Shown here: piece after piece, positions 11,995 to 23,201 of the stretch
Numbering within the stretch: position 1 is the first letter of the stretch
How the letters are laid out: the number at the start of each line of letters is the position of its first letter
Origin: Raffaelea ambrosiae
Taxonomy: Eukaryota > Ascomycota > Sordariomycetes > Ophiostomatales > Ophiostomataceae
Assembly: GCA_002778195.1 (NCBI GenBank)
Contig: PCDI01000015.1
Coordinates: 614,366-678,365, forward strand
Direction of reading: 5' to 3'
DNA: 64,000 nucleotides
The notes under the pieces: generated by a model
Database searches by the model: none
The model's input: only the letters and a program-made list of their open reading frames with translations
What the model was told of the DNA's origin: nothing
Program-made: the position numbers and the translations under genes

Positions 11995-12608
11995 TTACAG
12001 CAGAGCAGCGACACCGAGGGCAGCCAGAAGACCGGCGGCGGAGAAGCCAGCGGTCTTGGCGGCACCAGCGGTGACCTGAGCCGGGGCCGAGGTGGTGCTG
12101 TAAGCACCGGTGCCAGCGGGGGTGGTGACCGTGGCAACGGACGAAGCAGTGCCGACAGGCGGGACGTAGGTCGACGTGGCGTTGTAGCTGGACACATGGT
12201 TAGGATTCGATTTCTTGACGGTGCTCTCACGAGCGAAGCGAGGACATTCAAGTAAACTTACCCAGCCGGGGAAGAGGCAGGCGGGACGTAGACCGACGGG
12301 GCCGAAGCAGCCGGGGTGGTGGGAACCACAACGGCGGACGACGAGTAGACCGGGACGGGGGTCACCGGGACGGGGGTGGTCGAGCACGAGGTCGAGGTCG
12401 AGGTGTAGACCGGCTTGGAGATCGTGCACGGGCAGTCCGTGATGGTGAGGGTGGTGGCCTCAGTGATGGTGTAGGTGACACCGTTGTGGGTCAGGGTGGT
12501 CGAAGCCGGGCAGTAGGTGGTCAGGGCAGTGACGACCTCGGTGGTGTAGGTAACGTTCTGGGCCGAGGCAGCAGCGGCCAGGGCAGCGACACCGAAAGAG
12601 TACTTCAT
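11995..12608 (-). CDS. CCG-6/SED1-like GPI-anchored cell-wall protein
   Basis: This is a small, Ser/Thr-rich, surface-anchored protein. The model is complement(join(11995..12187, 12262..12608)), giving 179 aa. The 74-bp intron runs from GTAAGT through a CCTAACC branch point to CAG. Residues 1-16 ([16 protein letters not shown]) form a clear signal peptide. The mature part begins [10 protein letters not shown] with [18 protein letters not shown] and [11 protein letters not shown], a signature recalled from the clock-controlled protein 6 family of Neurospora and relatives. A Pro/Ser/Thr/Val-rich stalk follows. The C-terminus is a short A/G-rich GPI site and a hydrophobic tail ([14 protein letters not shown]). 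N-glycosylation sequons include NVT at 18-20. The promoter has a TATA box (12816-12823) and C/T-rich DNA, consistent with strong expression. Clock control is known for the Neurospora relative only and is not shown here. Confidence 0.88.
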
Positions 12609-12815
12609 TTTGACGGTTGGGTTGGGGGGGTTGTCGAAAGACTGATTAAGAGGTTTTTTGGTGTTGAGGGTTTGGGGGGGGGTTGATTAACGAGTGAAAT
12701 TGACTGTAAGAGTCAGGGTAGTTTGTTATGAGCGAATGTGGGTGAGGAATAAGAAGAGAGAAGAAGGAAAGAAAAAGAGGAATGGGAAAGCCAGGTAAGG
12801 ACCTGAGAGGGTGGT

Positions 12816-12823
12816 CTTATATA
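12816..12823 (-). promoter_or_regulatory. TATA box of the CCG-6-like gene
   Basis: The minus strand reads TATATAAG about 208 bp upstream of the start codon at 12608. The spacing suits a TATA-driven, highly expressed gene with a leader of roughly 150-180 nt. Confidence 0.6.
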
Positions 12824-14647
12824 CAGGATTGGGCTCAAGAAAAAACTGGAGAGGCGAGATTGGGCCAAAAGGAGAGCACCGCGTTGGACACTCCTCCTCC
12901 TCCTCCACCCATCCCCCCCTGTCAGTCCCTGTTTTTGTTTGGTCTCCTGGTCTCATTCTCTCTCTCTCTCTCTCATCGAGGTTGCTGCTCTTCCCACGAA
13001 AGGGGAAGTGCCACTAGCAAAGTGGCGCTAGCACAGGAACAAGGACCCATGCCAGGATGGAGGGCGGGTGCGTGGTGGTGTGGCGGCCCATACTGTGTGT
13101 GGGCGAAACGGTGGACAACAGCAGAGAGAGAGAGAGAGAGGAAAAAAGACGAAAAAGGAGATTGACAAGCGCCCACAGGCCCAGATCGTTGCAAAGGACC
13201 CATAATTTCCTGGCTCAAGTGATTTAACGTCTTGGGCAATCACAGCAGCACTTGCCAGACGGGGACTAGGGAGAAAGGGTGAAGGACAGGGGGGTGTCGG
13301 TAGGATGGGCGAGGAAGAAAGGGAGGGCTGTTCGTTGGCACGATGCTCCATAGGAGAGGGAATAGGGGGTGGAGTTCTTTATTTTTTTTGATTTTATTTT
13401 GTATTATCTTATGAAGTACACTGTAAGATACGCCTGGTCGACCGACCCACCAAGAGCAATAACAATAATACATCATAGTAGTACATGCGGTGTAGTAATC
13501 ACACACTGAGAGGGAGAGAGAGAGAAAAAAACAAACATAAGATACTATGCTAGATAATACAACGCGAAAGCCACCCATACGGCGGTACATTGCAGCGGCC
13601 TGTTCCCATTCCCCTGGCTGTCCCCCCCCCGAAATGAGCGAGATGGAACCGACTGAGCGAAGGAGGGGCGAAAAAAAAGGACCTGCCGGGATTATACGAG
13701 CATTTGGCGGTCGAGAACAGCGAATGGGACTCGACTGAAATCAGACATGCAGAAGAGGATGATTAGCAAAGAAAGAGACAATGGGTCTTCGGGTGGTGGT
13801 GAGTAAGAGCGAGGGAGCACGATCTTCTAGACACCCAGTGCACACAAACGTTGCTGTGCACTTCCGGTGCATGCGAGTCCCAGTGGCGAGAAAGGGCGCA
13901 GCAGCCCCCGGCTGTGGTCAGCTTGTCTGAACAGCCCTGACAAGGCCAACGAGATCTGCCATGCAGTTAACTACTTGCTGGTTGGCTCTAGTTGGCTATT
14001 GGCGCTCGCCCTGCCCGAAGCCCGACGCTGTCATGGTTTCTGTGCTATTTCTGGATTGGATTGGGCCTTGTCCCTGAATCTGGCAGGCTTGGAGAGACAG
14101 ATGGGCGGTGTCTCACATGGTCATACTATGTACACAGTAATACGATCACTCGCAGATCAGATGCCAAGCGAGATGCAGACGCAACGACAACAAGACAATG
14201 ACAGCAAAATGCAGGTACCGAAACGAGGGAGGTCCGAGAGAGAGGCAGCGCTCCCGCCTCCGAAGCTACACCGTAGCTGGCATGCAATGCAAGCTGCGCG
14301 GCAGTTTTTCGGGAGAGGCAACATTCTGAAGCGTCCGGTGCTTTTCTAGGGAAGGGTGGCGCAGAGCATGGCCAGAACACACTGTACCTCGTCCGTTCGC
14401 CTGGCGCGGCCCACACCTGTCTGTCGGACAAGCTCCCTACTAGCCAGCCAGTCGGCTCTGGACGAGACTTGCCGTTGTGCCAGGCCGGCCACCACAGGGC
14501 AGGTAGAGCCTAGAGAAGGAGAAAAAAGGACGAGGCGCCTAGAAGGGGCAGTGGAAAGTGGGCGCCAGCCAGTGTGTGTGTGTGTTTCGGCGGAATTAGC
14601 GGTTGGAAGAGGTCCAACAAAAGGAAAAAAGGGAAAGGGGGCTCTAG

Positions 14648-14705
14648 TGGGTGGTGGTGGTGGCCGGTGGTGGTAGCCGGTGGTGGTAGGTGGTGGTGGT
14701 GGTGT
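14648..14705 (+). repeat. GGT-repeat, G-quadruplex-prone tract
   Basis: About 58 bp consist almost wholly of GGT units with a few GCC and TA interruptions. There are more than ten GG runs with 1-4 nt loops, which fits two-tetrad quadruplexes. No coding context is apparent. Confidence 0.85.
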
Positions 14706-14967
14706 GTTGCGTGGAGGGAGCAAACGGTGAAAAGGCGCCCAGCGAATCACTGCGGCTCTCGCCTGGTCCAGGCGGCCGGAATGTGCGAAATGAGCTTCCC
14801 TCCTATTTCTGCAGTGGCGCGTGCTCTTAATAGTGGTGTCTGACAAAGATACCCCGATACCTTCTATTTTTGGGTCACAAACACTCAAAAACCAGGTACG
14901 CCGTGCATTTGGAAACTTTCACACGGTGGCTGACGGCGGTGCATGGTGGGCAGAAAAAAAAATGCAG

Positions 14968-14998
14968 CTACATAGTACTATTACTACATACTATGTAG
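14968..14998. repeat. Perfect 10-bp inverted repeat made of two microrepeat copies
   Basis: CTACATAGTA at 14968-14977 and its exact complement TACTATGTAG at 14989-14998 flank an 11-nt loop. Each arm is one copy of the dispersed TACATAGTA microrepeat. Confidence 0.9.
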
Positions 14999-16184
14999 TA
15001 CTAATAGTATGTATGTACAAGCCAGTGCTGCCGCCCGGCGGGGCCCTCCGCGGAGACGGGGCGTTTTCTTCTCCTCCCTCCTGCAAGGTACCCAACGCTC
15101 AGCACACACCGCACACACCCATGCACGCGCGCGCGACGTGCCGGGGGGAGGCGATTTTGGGTCTACGGTTATCTCTACAAAGTAGGTCTGTCAGCCTCCT
15201 GGTGCCTGGACTTGTTTCTGCTGGTGCAGTGGGGCGGCGTCCGAAATGAGCTTGCCGGGCGCCACTTTTCCAGGGGAGGAGTAATACATAGTACTATGCA
15301 CATAGCACACCGTATTGATGTCCATTCGTGCACGACTCTTTTTGTGTCAACTGCACACTGGGGAAGACATGCACAACGCTCAAACGGAGAAATGTGTGTG
15401 AAAACATTGCATGGCCGCTATGTACATAGTATCTAGGGGGGATTCCTCACCTGTGCCTAGTAAGAAACACGCGCGAAGGAAGACTAGAAAATACACACAC
15501 AGTCTCTTACTGGTCCTCTCGGTGTCTTCGGCGCTGCACGGTATCTTTCTTCACAGCATGATATGTAGCCCAGCTCCCGGTGACGAAAAGAAAGAGAAAA
15601 AACTCATAGGGGCGGCTTCTGACTGGCTACCGGGCAAGATGGCTGGAACGGGAGGGGCAGGAGGAAACAGGAGGAATGGAGAGCAGCCTTGGCCGAATGG
15701 GTCGTAAGAGATGAGAGGATAGCTCAGGAGAAGGGAGCTCTGGAGCCCGTAGTAGAGACAGACAATGCGGCAGAAGAGCCTCGACGCGAAAGCTCAGACT
15801 CGCCTACAGTCTAAGCTCAGGAGTATTGGTCTGTTGGCCCACGCAATTGTCCACACGACGGGCCAGACGAAGGCCATTCGTTCACCAAGCAGAGATAAGA
15901 GGCAGCTGGGAAATCAAATGGAAAAGAAAGCCGTCCAATCCTTGTCGAGGGAAACGTATCTGACGCCCTCGCAATTTGCATTTTGTCTTCCAGAACTGAA
16001 AGAAGAAAGTCCGAGACAGCCTTCCTATTTTCCGGCCCTATGCAAAATCCTCGTATGGCTCTGCGGCCATGCCTCTGCGGTCATGCTTTTGCGGAACTGT
16101 CTATCCACTGCGGACCAGGCAGTCTAGAACGCCGGACCGGCTGTGGAACGCTTGACACTCTACTCGTTTCTCGGAGAAGAAAGA

Positions 16185-16203
16185 GGGGGGGGGGGGGGGG
16201 GGG
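16185..16203 (+). repeat. Poly-G run of 19
   Basis: Nineteen consecutive G follow AAGA. The true length may differ because such homopolymers are often miscalled. Confidence 0.9.
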
Positions 16204-19200
16204 CATTGAGCATATTGGGCTTGTGATATGGTCCCCTCTTCAGATGGACCTCAGTCTTACTGCACATGTACTACATAGTATGTACGATATGGCAACCTGT
16301 CAGATCTCGGGGAGGGGGCTGGTGGGATCTCTTTCCAATGTCGGGCCTCCTTCTCATGCGATGAACCCTCGTATTGACACTGAGACCACAGAGCGGCCAG
16401 AAACGGAAACCCAATAGGCCTGCCCCCAGAATGAACTCTCCACAACGTTGCAGTCGAACCTTTGCTCGCGTGGCTTCCCCCCCCCCTCCTCTCTTTGCCC
16501 TTCTCTCCCCTAACCGCGCGGGTTCATATCACACTGAGACGTTGTTCCATAGGAAGCCCTGCGATCTTCATGCTTTTGGCTTTTTTATTTTTTCGGTTAT
16601 CAAAGACGGGGAATCTTTTCTTGCCCATTTCCTTTGCTTGACACAGCCACACAACCTCCTCTTTCGCTTCCCATCCCCTTTTCCTCTGCCCCCTGTTCAT
16701 GTAAGAAGGGGGGAAAAATAAGAAACTAAGTTTAGATAAAAAAAAACAGAAAAGAAATCTCCTGTGGCTTCATTTCCATTGGCAAGACTGTGGCCGTGGA
16801 ACCGTCGTGGAGGGTCTGACTAGCCGGTACGGCCTGCCATCGACCACGCCTTCCTGGTGGGTGGCGTGCTCTGTCTTGCGGGCGTGTCGTTTTTAACTTT
16901 GCCTCTTTTTTTTTTCCTCCCCAATCTCGCCAAGACAAGAAAGTGTCACCTTTTTTTGGGCGGCGTCCCACTTCTCCTCACTGGGAGTCTTGCCCCTTTC
17001 GGCAAGCCTTCATTTCCACGGGCATTGTTTGACACGCGCTAGGCGGGGGGTAGGCCGTCTGCTTTCCTTCCCTTTTCCAAGTGCATCTGTAATTCGCTCT
17101 GTCTGACAGGACGGCCCTGCAGGTCCCAAGTCTCGGCAAACTGGGGCAAAGCAGGAGAACCGGAGTAGACGTAGACCGTCTACGAGAGTGACCGCCTTGG
17201 AGCCATATCGATCTGGCAGTGACTACATAGTAATGCTTTGTACGGGCAGGCAAGGGAGCGCGCAGACCCAGCACCACAGTATTCCGTAGACCGCCCGTTG
17301 TTGCTTTGTCGTGAACCCACGTTTTGCTCCCCTTTTCTCCCCCCTTCTTCCATTCTGGACCACTAGAGAAAACGCGCTTTTCCACACGCGTAGTATGTGC
17401 GAGTAGATCATGCTACATAGTACACCGCATTGTACTCGTACGGCATCTTTTACAGACAATGCGCACAGGAGAGAGGGCGAACCAGACAGATCGACAGACC
17501 AACAGACCGACAGGCCTTTTCTTTCCAAAGAGTTGATAATCAAGGGCCGTCAAAAAAAAAGAGGAAAAAGAAAGTTGCATCGTTTCATTCGATATCAGTC
17601 CAGCGCAATTTCCCAGGTTGCCAAGCGGGCTTTCCGCATTAGGATCGACGTCTGTTTGGACCTCGTCCGAACCTTTCCTGGTCTGGCCCTATCAAGAGTA
17701 CATAGTCATAGTACATGGTACACAGTAGTTCCCAGGAGCGAGGTTGAGGTCGGTGGTCGTTCTGGAAGCGGTCTTTTTCGTCCCATGTTTTGCCAGAGAT
17801 CACTCTCGCTAGCTCGTCCACGGTATCAGCGTTCCGGTGTGTCGTTGCACCCTCCCCGAATTACACACCGTTTCTGGCCAAGCCCTTTGCTTTTTTTCGG
17901 GTGTGTTATCTTGTTTGCTTTGTTTTTCTGCACGTTGCTTTTTTGTGTTGCTTCGGGGGGGACATTTATTTGCGTTACTTTTTCCCATTTGCAAATGTTT
18001 CTATTCTTGAACCTCCTGGCGTGGTTTTTTCGTGGTTTTCGTGGTTTTCGTAGGGTTCGTTCCTTTTTGGGGCCAATTTCCTCCTCATACAAGATTAACG
18101 CGTTGCCACCCTTTCCCCCATCACCTGGCCCGTGTTTGTGTGTGTGTGTGTGTGTGTGAGGTCTTCTCTCAAAGGTGTCGCGTGTTGTGTCCCGATGAGG
18201 AAGTTTGTTTTTGTTTTTTCCTTTCTCTTGTTTTCCCGTCAATGGGATCTGTCATTGACCATCTTTCTTTTGTTTTTCTTATTTTTTTTATTTTTTTTTG
18301 TTTGTTTGTTTGCTCCATCTTCCGTTCACGCGGTGTCTCTCAGCACCAGACGGCTGGCATCAAGGAATAACACAATTCTCATTTTTACTTGTCGCCCTTG
18401 CTTCGATCAGACCTTTTCGGCGTCACAGACCGGCTCGCGTCTGGCGTCTACGGCCGTCCTTCGGTCATTCTAGTCTACGAGGACTCCGGCATTCCACGTC
18501 TCGAGGGGCGATCCTAGCGGAGGAGGGTCTCGGATGACGACGACCATTGCAGCCAAGCGGCCCGAATTCTCTCTTTCACCATTCGTAAAGAGAATGGCGG
18601 CTTCCAAACCTGCACGTTTCTGGATTGCCACTGCTCCGTGAATTGGAACACGCGTCAGCGCCCTGCGTTGGCTTTCTCGCGCTCACAAGGAGAAACTTGA
18701 CATCTAGAAGTACAACACTACATCCTTGCGCTTGCGGGATCGACTGCGGCTGTGGGAGACCTTGGGAGATTTGGGAGGCGCCGAACGGTACCTGAGGAAA
18801 GCACCGCGAGGGCCGCTGGCTCTTTACCCAGAAGGCTTCCTCGTGGGACGGCAGTGGAAACCAGTGTTTCTACGAGCACAATGCGAGCCAGTCGTTGAAA
18901 GAACTACCGAGAGCACTTCTCGTTGCGTGGCTGACAGGCGAGCAGGAGAAAGCGGGCGTCTTGGCATTGGAAGCCTTGCGTACGAGAGCCCACACACAGG
19001 TCGACATATCTGCTCGGTGTTCCTAGGTCTCCGTGTCCGACTCGGTCCATCGCATCGAGGATCGCTACCATCGACGGTTCTCTGAGCCTACCTCCCGACC
19101 TCTCCTCGTTCCCTCCTTCAGCCCCGGTTCTGCCATTTCTCCTTGTTGCTCACGCTCGCAACCGTTCTTCTTCCACACACATTCTCCCAAGTCGGGGGGC

Positions 19201-19218
19201 CAAAGCGACCGAGATCCG

Positions 19219-19226
19219 TATAAAAG
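19219..19226 (+). promoter_or_regulatory. Probable TATA box of the quinone oxidoreductase gene
   Basis: TATAAAAG lies about 333 bp before the ATG at 19559. This implies a leader of about 300 nt. It is the best core-promoter match in the upstream kilobase. Confidence 0.5.
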
Positions 19227-19558
19227 AGAGTTGCTTTGTATGGGTTGGTTGGGTTGCATCTGGTGAATGGGGAAGGGGTGTCGGTTTTTCGGCGACATAA
19301 TGCAGTTTGGGGCGGGGAGGACCATTTCGCCTCGGCGGTATTTGTCATCGCCCGGCTTTTGTAAGCACAAAAGCTGGCGGCGACTTTCGCTAGCATGAGT
19401 GTCGGACTTGGCAACAGAACTTCGGACTTGTCTGGATACTGTCTGGATACTACAAAGAGAAGAAACGAGCTGGACGAGAACCTTTTGAAAGAAAAAAAAA
19501 GGAGGGAAAATAAAACTTACTCCCGAACCGCCAGCGTCACCAGAACTTTGTCCACACA

Positions 19559-20748
19559 ATGGCTGTCATGAAAGCAGTAGGTATGTGTTTTTATGGAAAA
19601 CAAAAAGTCAATAGACAGAACTGCTCCAATGAGATAACACGGAAATCCCACACATCTCACACATCATCTCACACGGGAATGGCACACATGACGAACACTT
19701 TTGCCGGAGACTGACCCCGAACAACAAACAAAATGTAGACATCAAGGGCGGCAAGGGCGGCGCCGATGCGCTCTTTATCAACGACCAGGTGCCCCGGCCG
19801 ACAGCCGGGCGCGGCGAGGCTCTGGTGCAGATCCGCGCCTTTGGCCTCAACCGCATGGACCTGATCCAGCGCGAGGGCCTCTACCCGGTGCCGCCGGGTG
19901 CGTCCACGATCCTGGGCGTCGAGTTCAGCGGCACCGTCGTGGCCCTCGGCGATCGCGACGAGAACGGCGGCGACGGGCCAACCAGCGCCGTCTTTGCCGT
20001 GGGCGACGCCGTCTTTGGCCTGGCCTACGGCGGCGCCTACGCCGAGTACATTGCCGTTTCGGTGCGCACGCTGCTGCACAAGCCGGCGTCGCTGGCCTGG
20101 CACGAGGCCGCCGGCCTGCCCGAGACCTGGATGACGGCCCTGCAGGCCCTGCACGAGGTCGGCGGCTTCCAGCCCGGCCAGCGCGCCCTGTGGCACGCCG
20201 GCGCCTCCGGCGTCAGCATTGCCGGCATCCAGCTGTCGCGGCTGGCCGGCGCGGCGGCCGTCTACGCGACCGCCGGGTCCGACGCCAAGTGTGCCTTTGC
20301 CGTGGACGCGCTCGGCGCCACGGCCGCGTTCAACTACAAGACGCAGAGCTGGACCGAGGGCGTCGCCGAGGCCAGCGCCGGGCGGGGCGTCGACTTCATC
20401 GTCGACTACGTCGGCCAGGGCTACTTCCAGAAGAACCTCGAGGCCGCCGCCCCCGACGCCCACATTGTCCTCCTGGCCTTTCTGAGCGGCTCCGTGCTGC
20501 CCGCCGGCGTCGACCTGGCGCCGATCCTGCGCAAGCGCCTGCGCATCGAGGGCAGCGGGCTGCGCAGCCGCGACACGGCCTACCAGGCGCGCCTGCGGGA
20601 CCGCCTGGCGGCGGTGCTGCCGCACTTTCCCACGGGGGAGCTCAAGCTGTTCATCGACAAGGTGCTGCCGTGGACGGAGATCCGGGCGGCGCACGAGTAC
20701 ATGCAAAAGGACGTGTCCAAGGGGAAGATCATCTGCACCATTCCGTAG
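19559..20748 (+). CDS. NADPH:quinone oxidoreductase, PIG3/TP53I3-like zeta-crystallin family
   Basis: This zinc-free medium-chain dehydrogenase/reductase probably reduces quinones or reactive carbonyls with NADPH. The model is join(19559..19580, 19739..20748), giving 343 aa. A tiny first exon (MAVMKAV plus one base) precedes a 158-bp intron with GTATGT, a CTGAC branch point at about 19710 and a TAG end. The join yields KAVDIKGGKGG, the usual family N-terminus. Translation could instead start at the second Met, residue 4. The GroES-like domain includes RAFGLNRMDLIQREGLYP, typical of PIG3, and LGVEFSGTV. The Rossmann dinucleotide motif HAGASGVS is at residues 160-167, followed by LARLxGA-type and ATAGSDAKC elements. 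Zinc-ligand cysteines of alcohol dehydrogenases are absent, as expected. It is tail-to-tail with the DLH gene, 270 bp away. Confidence 0.92.
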
Positions 20749-21018
20749 TTGTGTGTGGGGGTGGTATCAATGGGAAGGGGCGTCATAGTATTTGGTCCCC
20801 AGGCAATAAAATATAGCAAGCGAGCTCATCTGAAAACATCTGAAAACACAACAAGAATGCAGCGCATGGGTAAGACATACAGAGTTGATAAAAAAAATAG
20901 TAAGCCCTGAAACTCCAGGAAAACACCCTTCCATTTGCTTGCTGTGTTTGTTCGATCGTCGTCATCCTCAGTAGTCCGTCCAATACTACTCTTTTCTTCT
21001 TTTTTCTTTTCCTCTTCG
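20749..21018. terminator. Convergent 3' region with polyadenylation signal
   Basis: This short tail-to-tail spacer contains AATAAA at 20805-20810, 57 bp after the quinone oxidoreductase stop, in a good position for a plus-strand poly(A) signal. Both 3' UTRs must fit or overlap within 270 bp. Confidence 0.55.
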
Positions 21019-22415
21019 TCAGTGCGCCTTGAGCCAATTCACCATCTGGTCGAACGCCGTCGCCTGTGCCTGTTTGATGTTCTCGTCGGCATAGTCGCCC
21101 ACCACGGCAAAGCCTGCCAGCCAATGTTAGCGCGTCTGTCCTCTTCCCAAGCCGGCCCCTCCCTAAACCTGGCTTCTTCTCGACTCACCATGCGGCACCC
21201 CCGGATACACCTGCACCTCGTGTTCAATGTTGTTGTTGGACAGATAGTCCTCGCCGGCCGTGCGCACCTCGTCTGGGAACATCGGGTCGCTCTCCACGCA
21301 CACCAGGCTCAGCGGCGACTGCAGGCCCTGGAAGTCGTCCGGCGACACCATCGTGGCATGGGCCACGGCGCCCGCCTTGATGAGCGGGCCCTTCTTCGTT
21401 GCCGCTGCCGCCGCCGTGCCGGCTTCCAGGTCGCCCTCGGGGGAGGTGACGTCGGCGACCGCCTCCTGGGGCTTCTTCTTGTCGCCCGCCAGCAGCAGCA
21501 CGTAGCGCCCGCCGAAGCAGTAGCCGACCGCGTAGACGCCTCCGCCAAACGACACGGCGTCGGCAAACTCGTCGCGGCTCGCGTCCAGCACGCGGTGCAG
21601 CAGCGGCAGCACCTTGGCCTCGGTGTGGCGGGCCAGCCACATGTCGATCAGAAAGCTCTTGACCGTCTCGGCGGCCTTGGTCCGAAAGAGGCCGAGGAAA
21701 CTGCCGGCGCCGGTGCCGATCGAGGTAATCGAGCTCTCCGCCGGATTCCCCGTCGCCGCCGTCTCCTCTTCCACGGCCGTCGAGTTCGGGGCCACGTCGC
21801 CTTCAAACAAGTCGGGCATCACCACCACGTAGCCCTGGTCGGCAAACCGGTCCGCCTGGATCTGGTTGTTGGTGGAGAGGAGGCCGGTGCCGCCCGTGAG
21901 CAGCAGCAGCAGGCGCGCAGACGCATGGGGGTAGTTTGTCGGTTTGGAGACGTAGACCTGGCGAGGAGGAGGAAAAAGGAAAAAGGGAAAAAGGGAAAAA
22001 GGAAATTAGTTTGGGCGTGTCCATCGATCACAGGCAGCAAAAGGAGGAACACCCACATCGACGTCGCCCAGTTGGCGGACTTCGCCTCGGGGAGCCTGTC
22101 CAGCAGCTGCAGCCACACAAATGTTTGAGTTCGTGTCAGCTAGTTGTTTCGCGGTCTTTGTCTCTCTCCGTGGCATGTCCCATCCCCTGTCGGGTCTCCC
22201 TTCTTCTCCGCTCCTTCTCCTGCGAGACATGCCAAAAGACGGGTGAACTGACGAGTAGGGCGGTCCGTCACGCAGTCCTCACACAGGCTAGGGCCGCCAG
22301 TCCCGCCCTTCGCCGTCTTGGACTCTGTCTCGGCCGTGCGAGTGTCCTTGATCAGCTTTGCATCCTCTGCGGCATCGTTCTCCGGCGCTCTCGTCGCCAG
22401 GTCGGCGTCCGTCAT
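21019..22415 (-). CDS. Dienelactone hydrolase family protein
   Basis: This is an alpha/beta hydrolase of the DLH family, related to carboxymethylenebutenolidase; its substrate is unknown. The model is complement(join(21019..21113, 21189..21957, 22057..22106, 22253..22415)), giving 358 aa. All three introns have usable signals: GTCAGT..CTGCAG with a CTGAC branch point, GTGGGT..GCCAG, and GTGAGT..GCAG with CTAAC. The spliced N-terminus reads CEDCVTDRPTPAGQAPRGE, a family hallmark that supports the 50-bp second exon. The catalytic triad is visible as Cys218 in GYCFGG, Asp295 in ESDPMFPDE and His327 in PGVPHGF. The Cys-to-Asp spacing is 77 residues, against about 48 in bacterial DLH (recalled figure), because of an Ala/Lys-rich insertion. 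Another acidic insertion follows MPDLFEGD. The first exon boundary is the least certain part. Confidence 0.86.
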
Positions 22416-23201
22416 TGCGGCCGAGGTCGTGTTTCTTTTGCTGCTTCGGGGAGAATCTGCTGGCCTGTCTTGCTTTTCGGACGCTCTTGCTTCTCTTGTT
22501 TGACGAATTGAAATAAGCCGTAGACGCTTTCGTGAGTCGATAGGATTGTCGGCAGGGAAAAGGTCGAAGCTCCTGCAACTGTGTCCAGCTGCGTGGCTTC
22601 TCACGTCACTGCGCCTCGAGCATGCAAGGCAGGCTTGGCTCATGCGGGGCGGGTCTAAGACAGTACAGTGCCGCTTCCCCATATACTGTTGTGGAGACTG
22701 TGCTGTTGACGTTCAACTCCAGAGCCTCGTGGCGATATCATGGCAGTAGACGACAAGGTAACAAGTTCAGAACAGTCAGTTTATGTGAGTATAACTTGTT
22801 TTTTCTTTTCTCGATCTTTTTTATTCCATGTTTGTACTCATTGTGTTTTTGTTGCTCATTTTCGCTTTATTTGTTGTACTTTCGACATCCTTGGAATTTC
22901 TTTCTTTGTTTGTTTTTATTTATTTCGAATATTGGTAGGTCTTTCCCCTAATATTCACGGAAATTCATTTAGAAGAATATCCTTGGAGAGCGAGCATTTG
23001 AGATGTAGAAATAACGACACAGAAGCAAAGTCAGACCCAACCGCACAAGAGAACACCAAATTATCTCTTCGCACATTACGATGCAGTCTCAGAACAATAG
23101 GAGTATGAGAGATGCCTTCACAGACTGATGGATAGGGCGGGGACTTCCGTACCCCAAGACCTCATGGTCACAGCCCTCAAGACACGGCTGGCTGTGGCCA
23201 G
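22416..23201. other. Upstream region of the DLH gene, T-rich
   Basis: The first 100 bp should hold the DLH promoter. About 22770-22960 is strikingly T-rich on the plus strand and AT-rich overall. I see no intact gene. Confidence 0.55.

Larger units (their letters stand above)
12609..19558. other. 7-kb head-to-head intergenic region, no gene recognised
   Basis: This region separates the starts of the CCG-6-like gene (-) and the quinone oxidoreductase (+), so it must hold both promoters. Scattered short frames lack family motifs. It carries a GGT-rich G4-prone tract at 14648-14705, a 19-G run at 16185-16203, a (TG)n tract at about 18137-18158, and the first cluster of TAC-NNN-GTA microrepeats (14969-17422). 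Confidence 0.65.
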
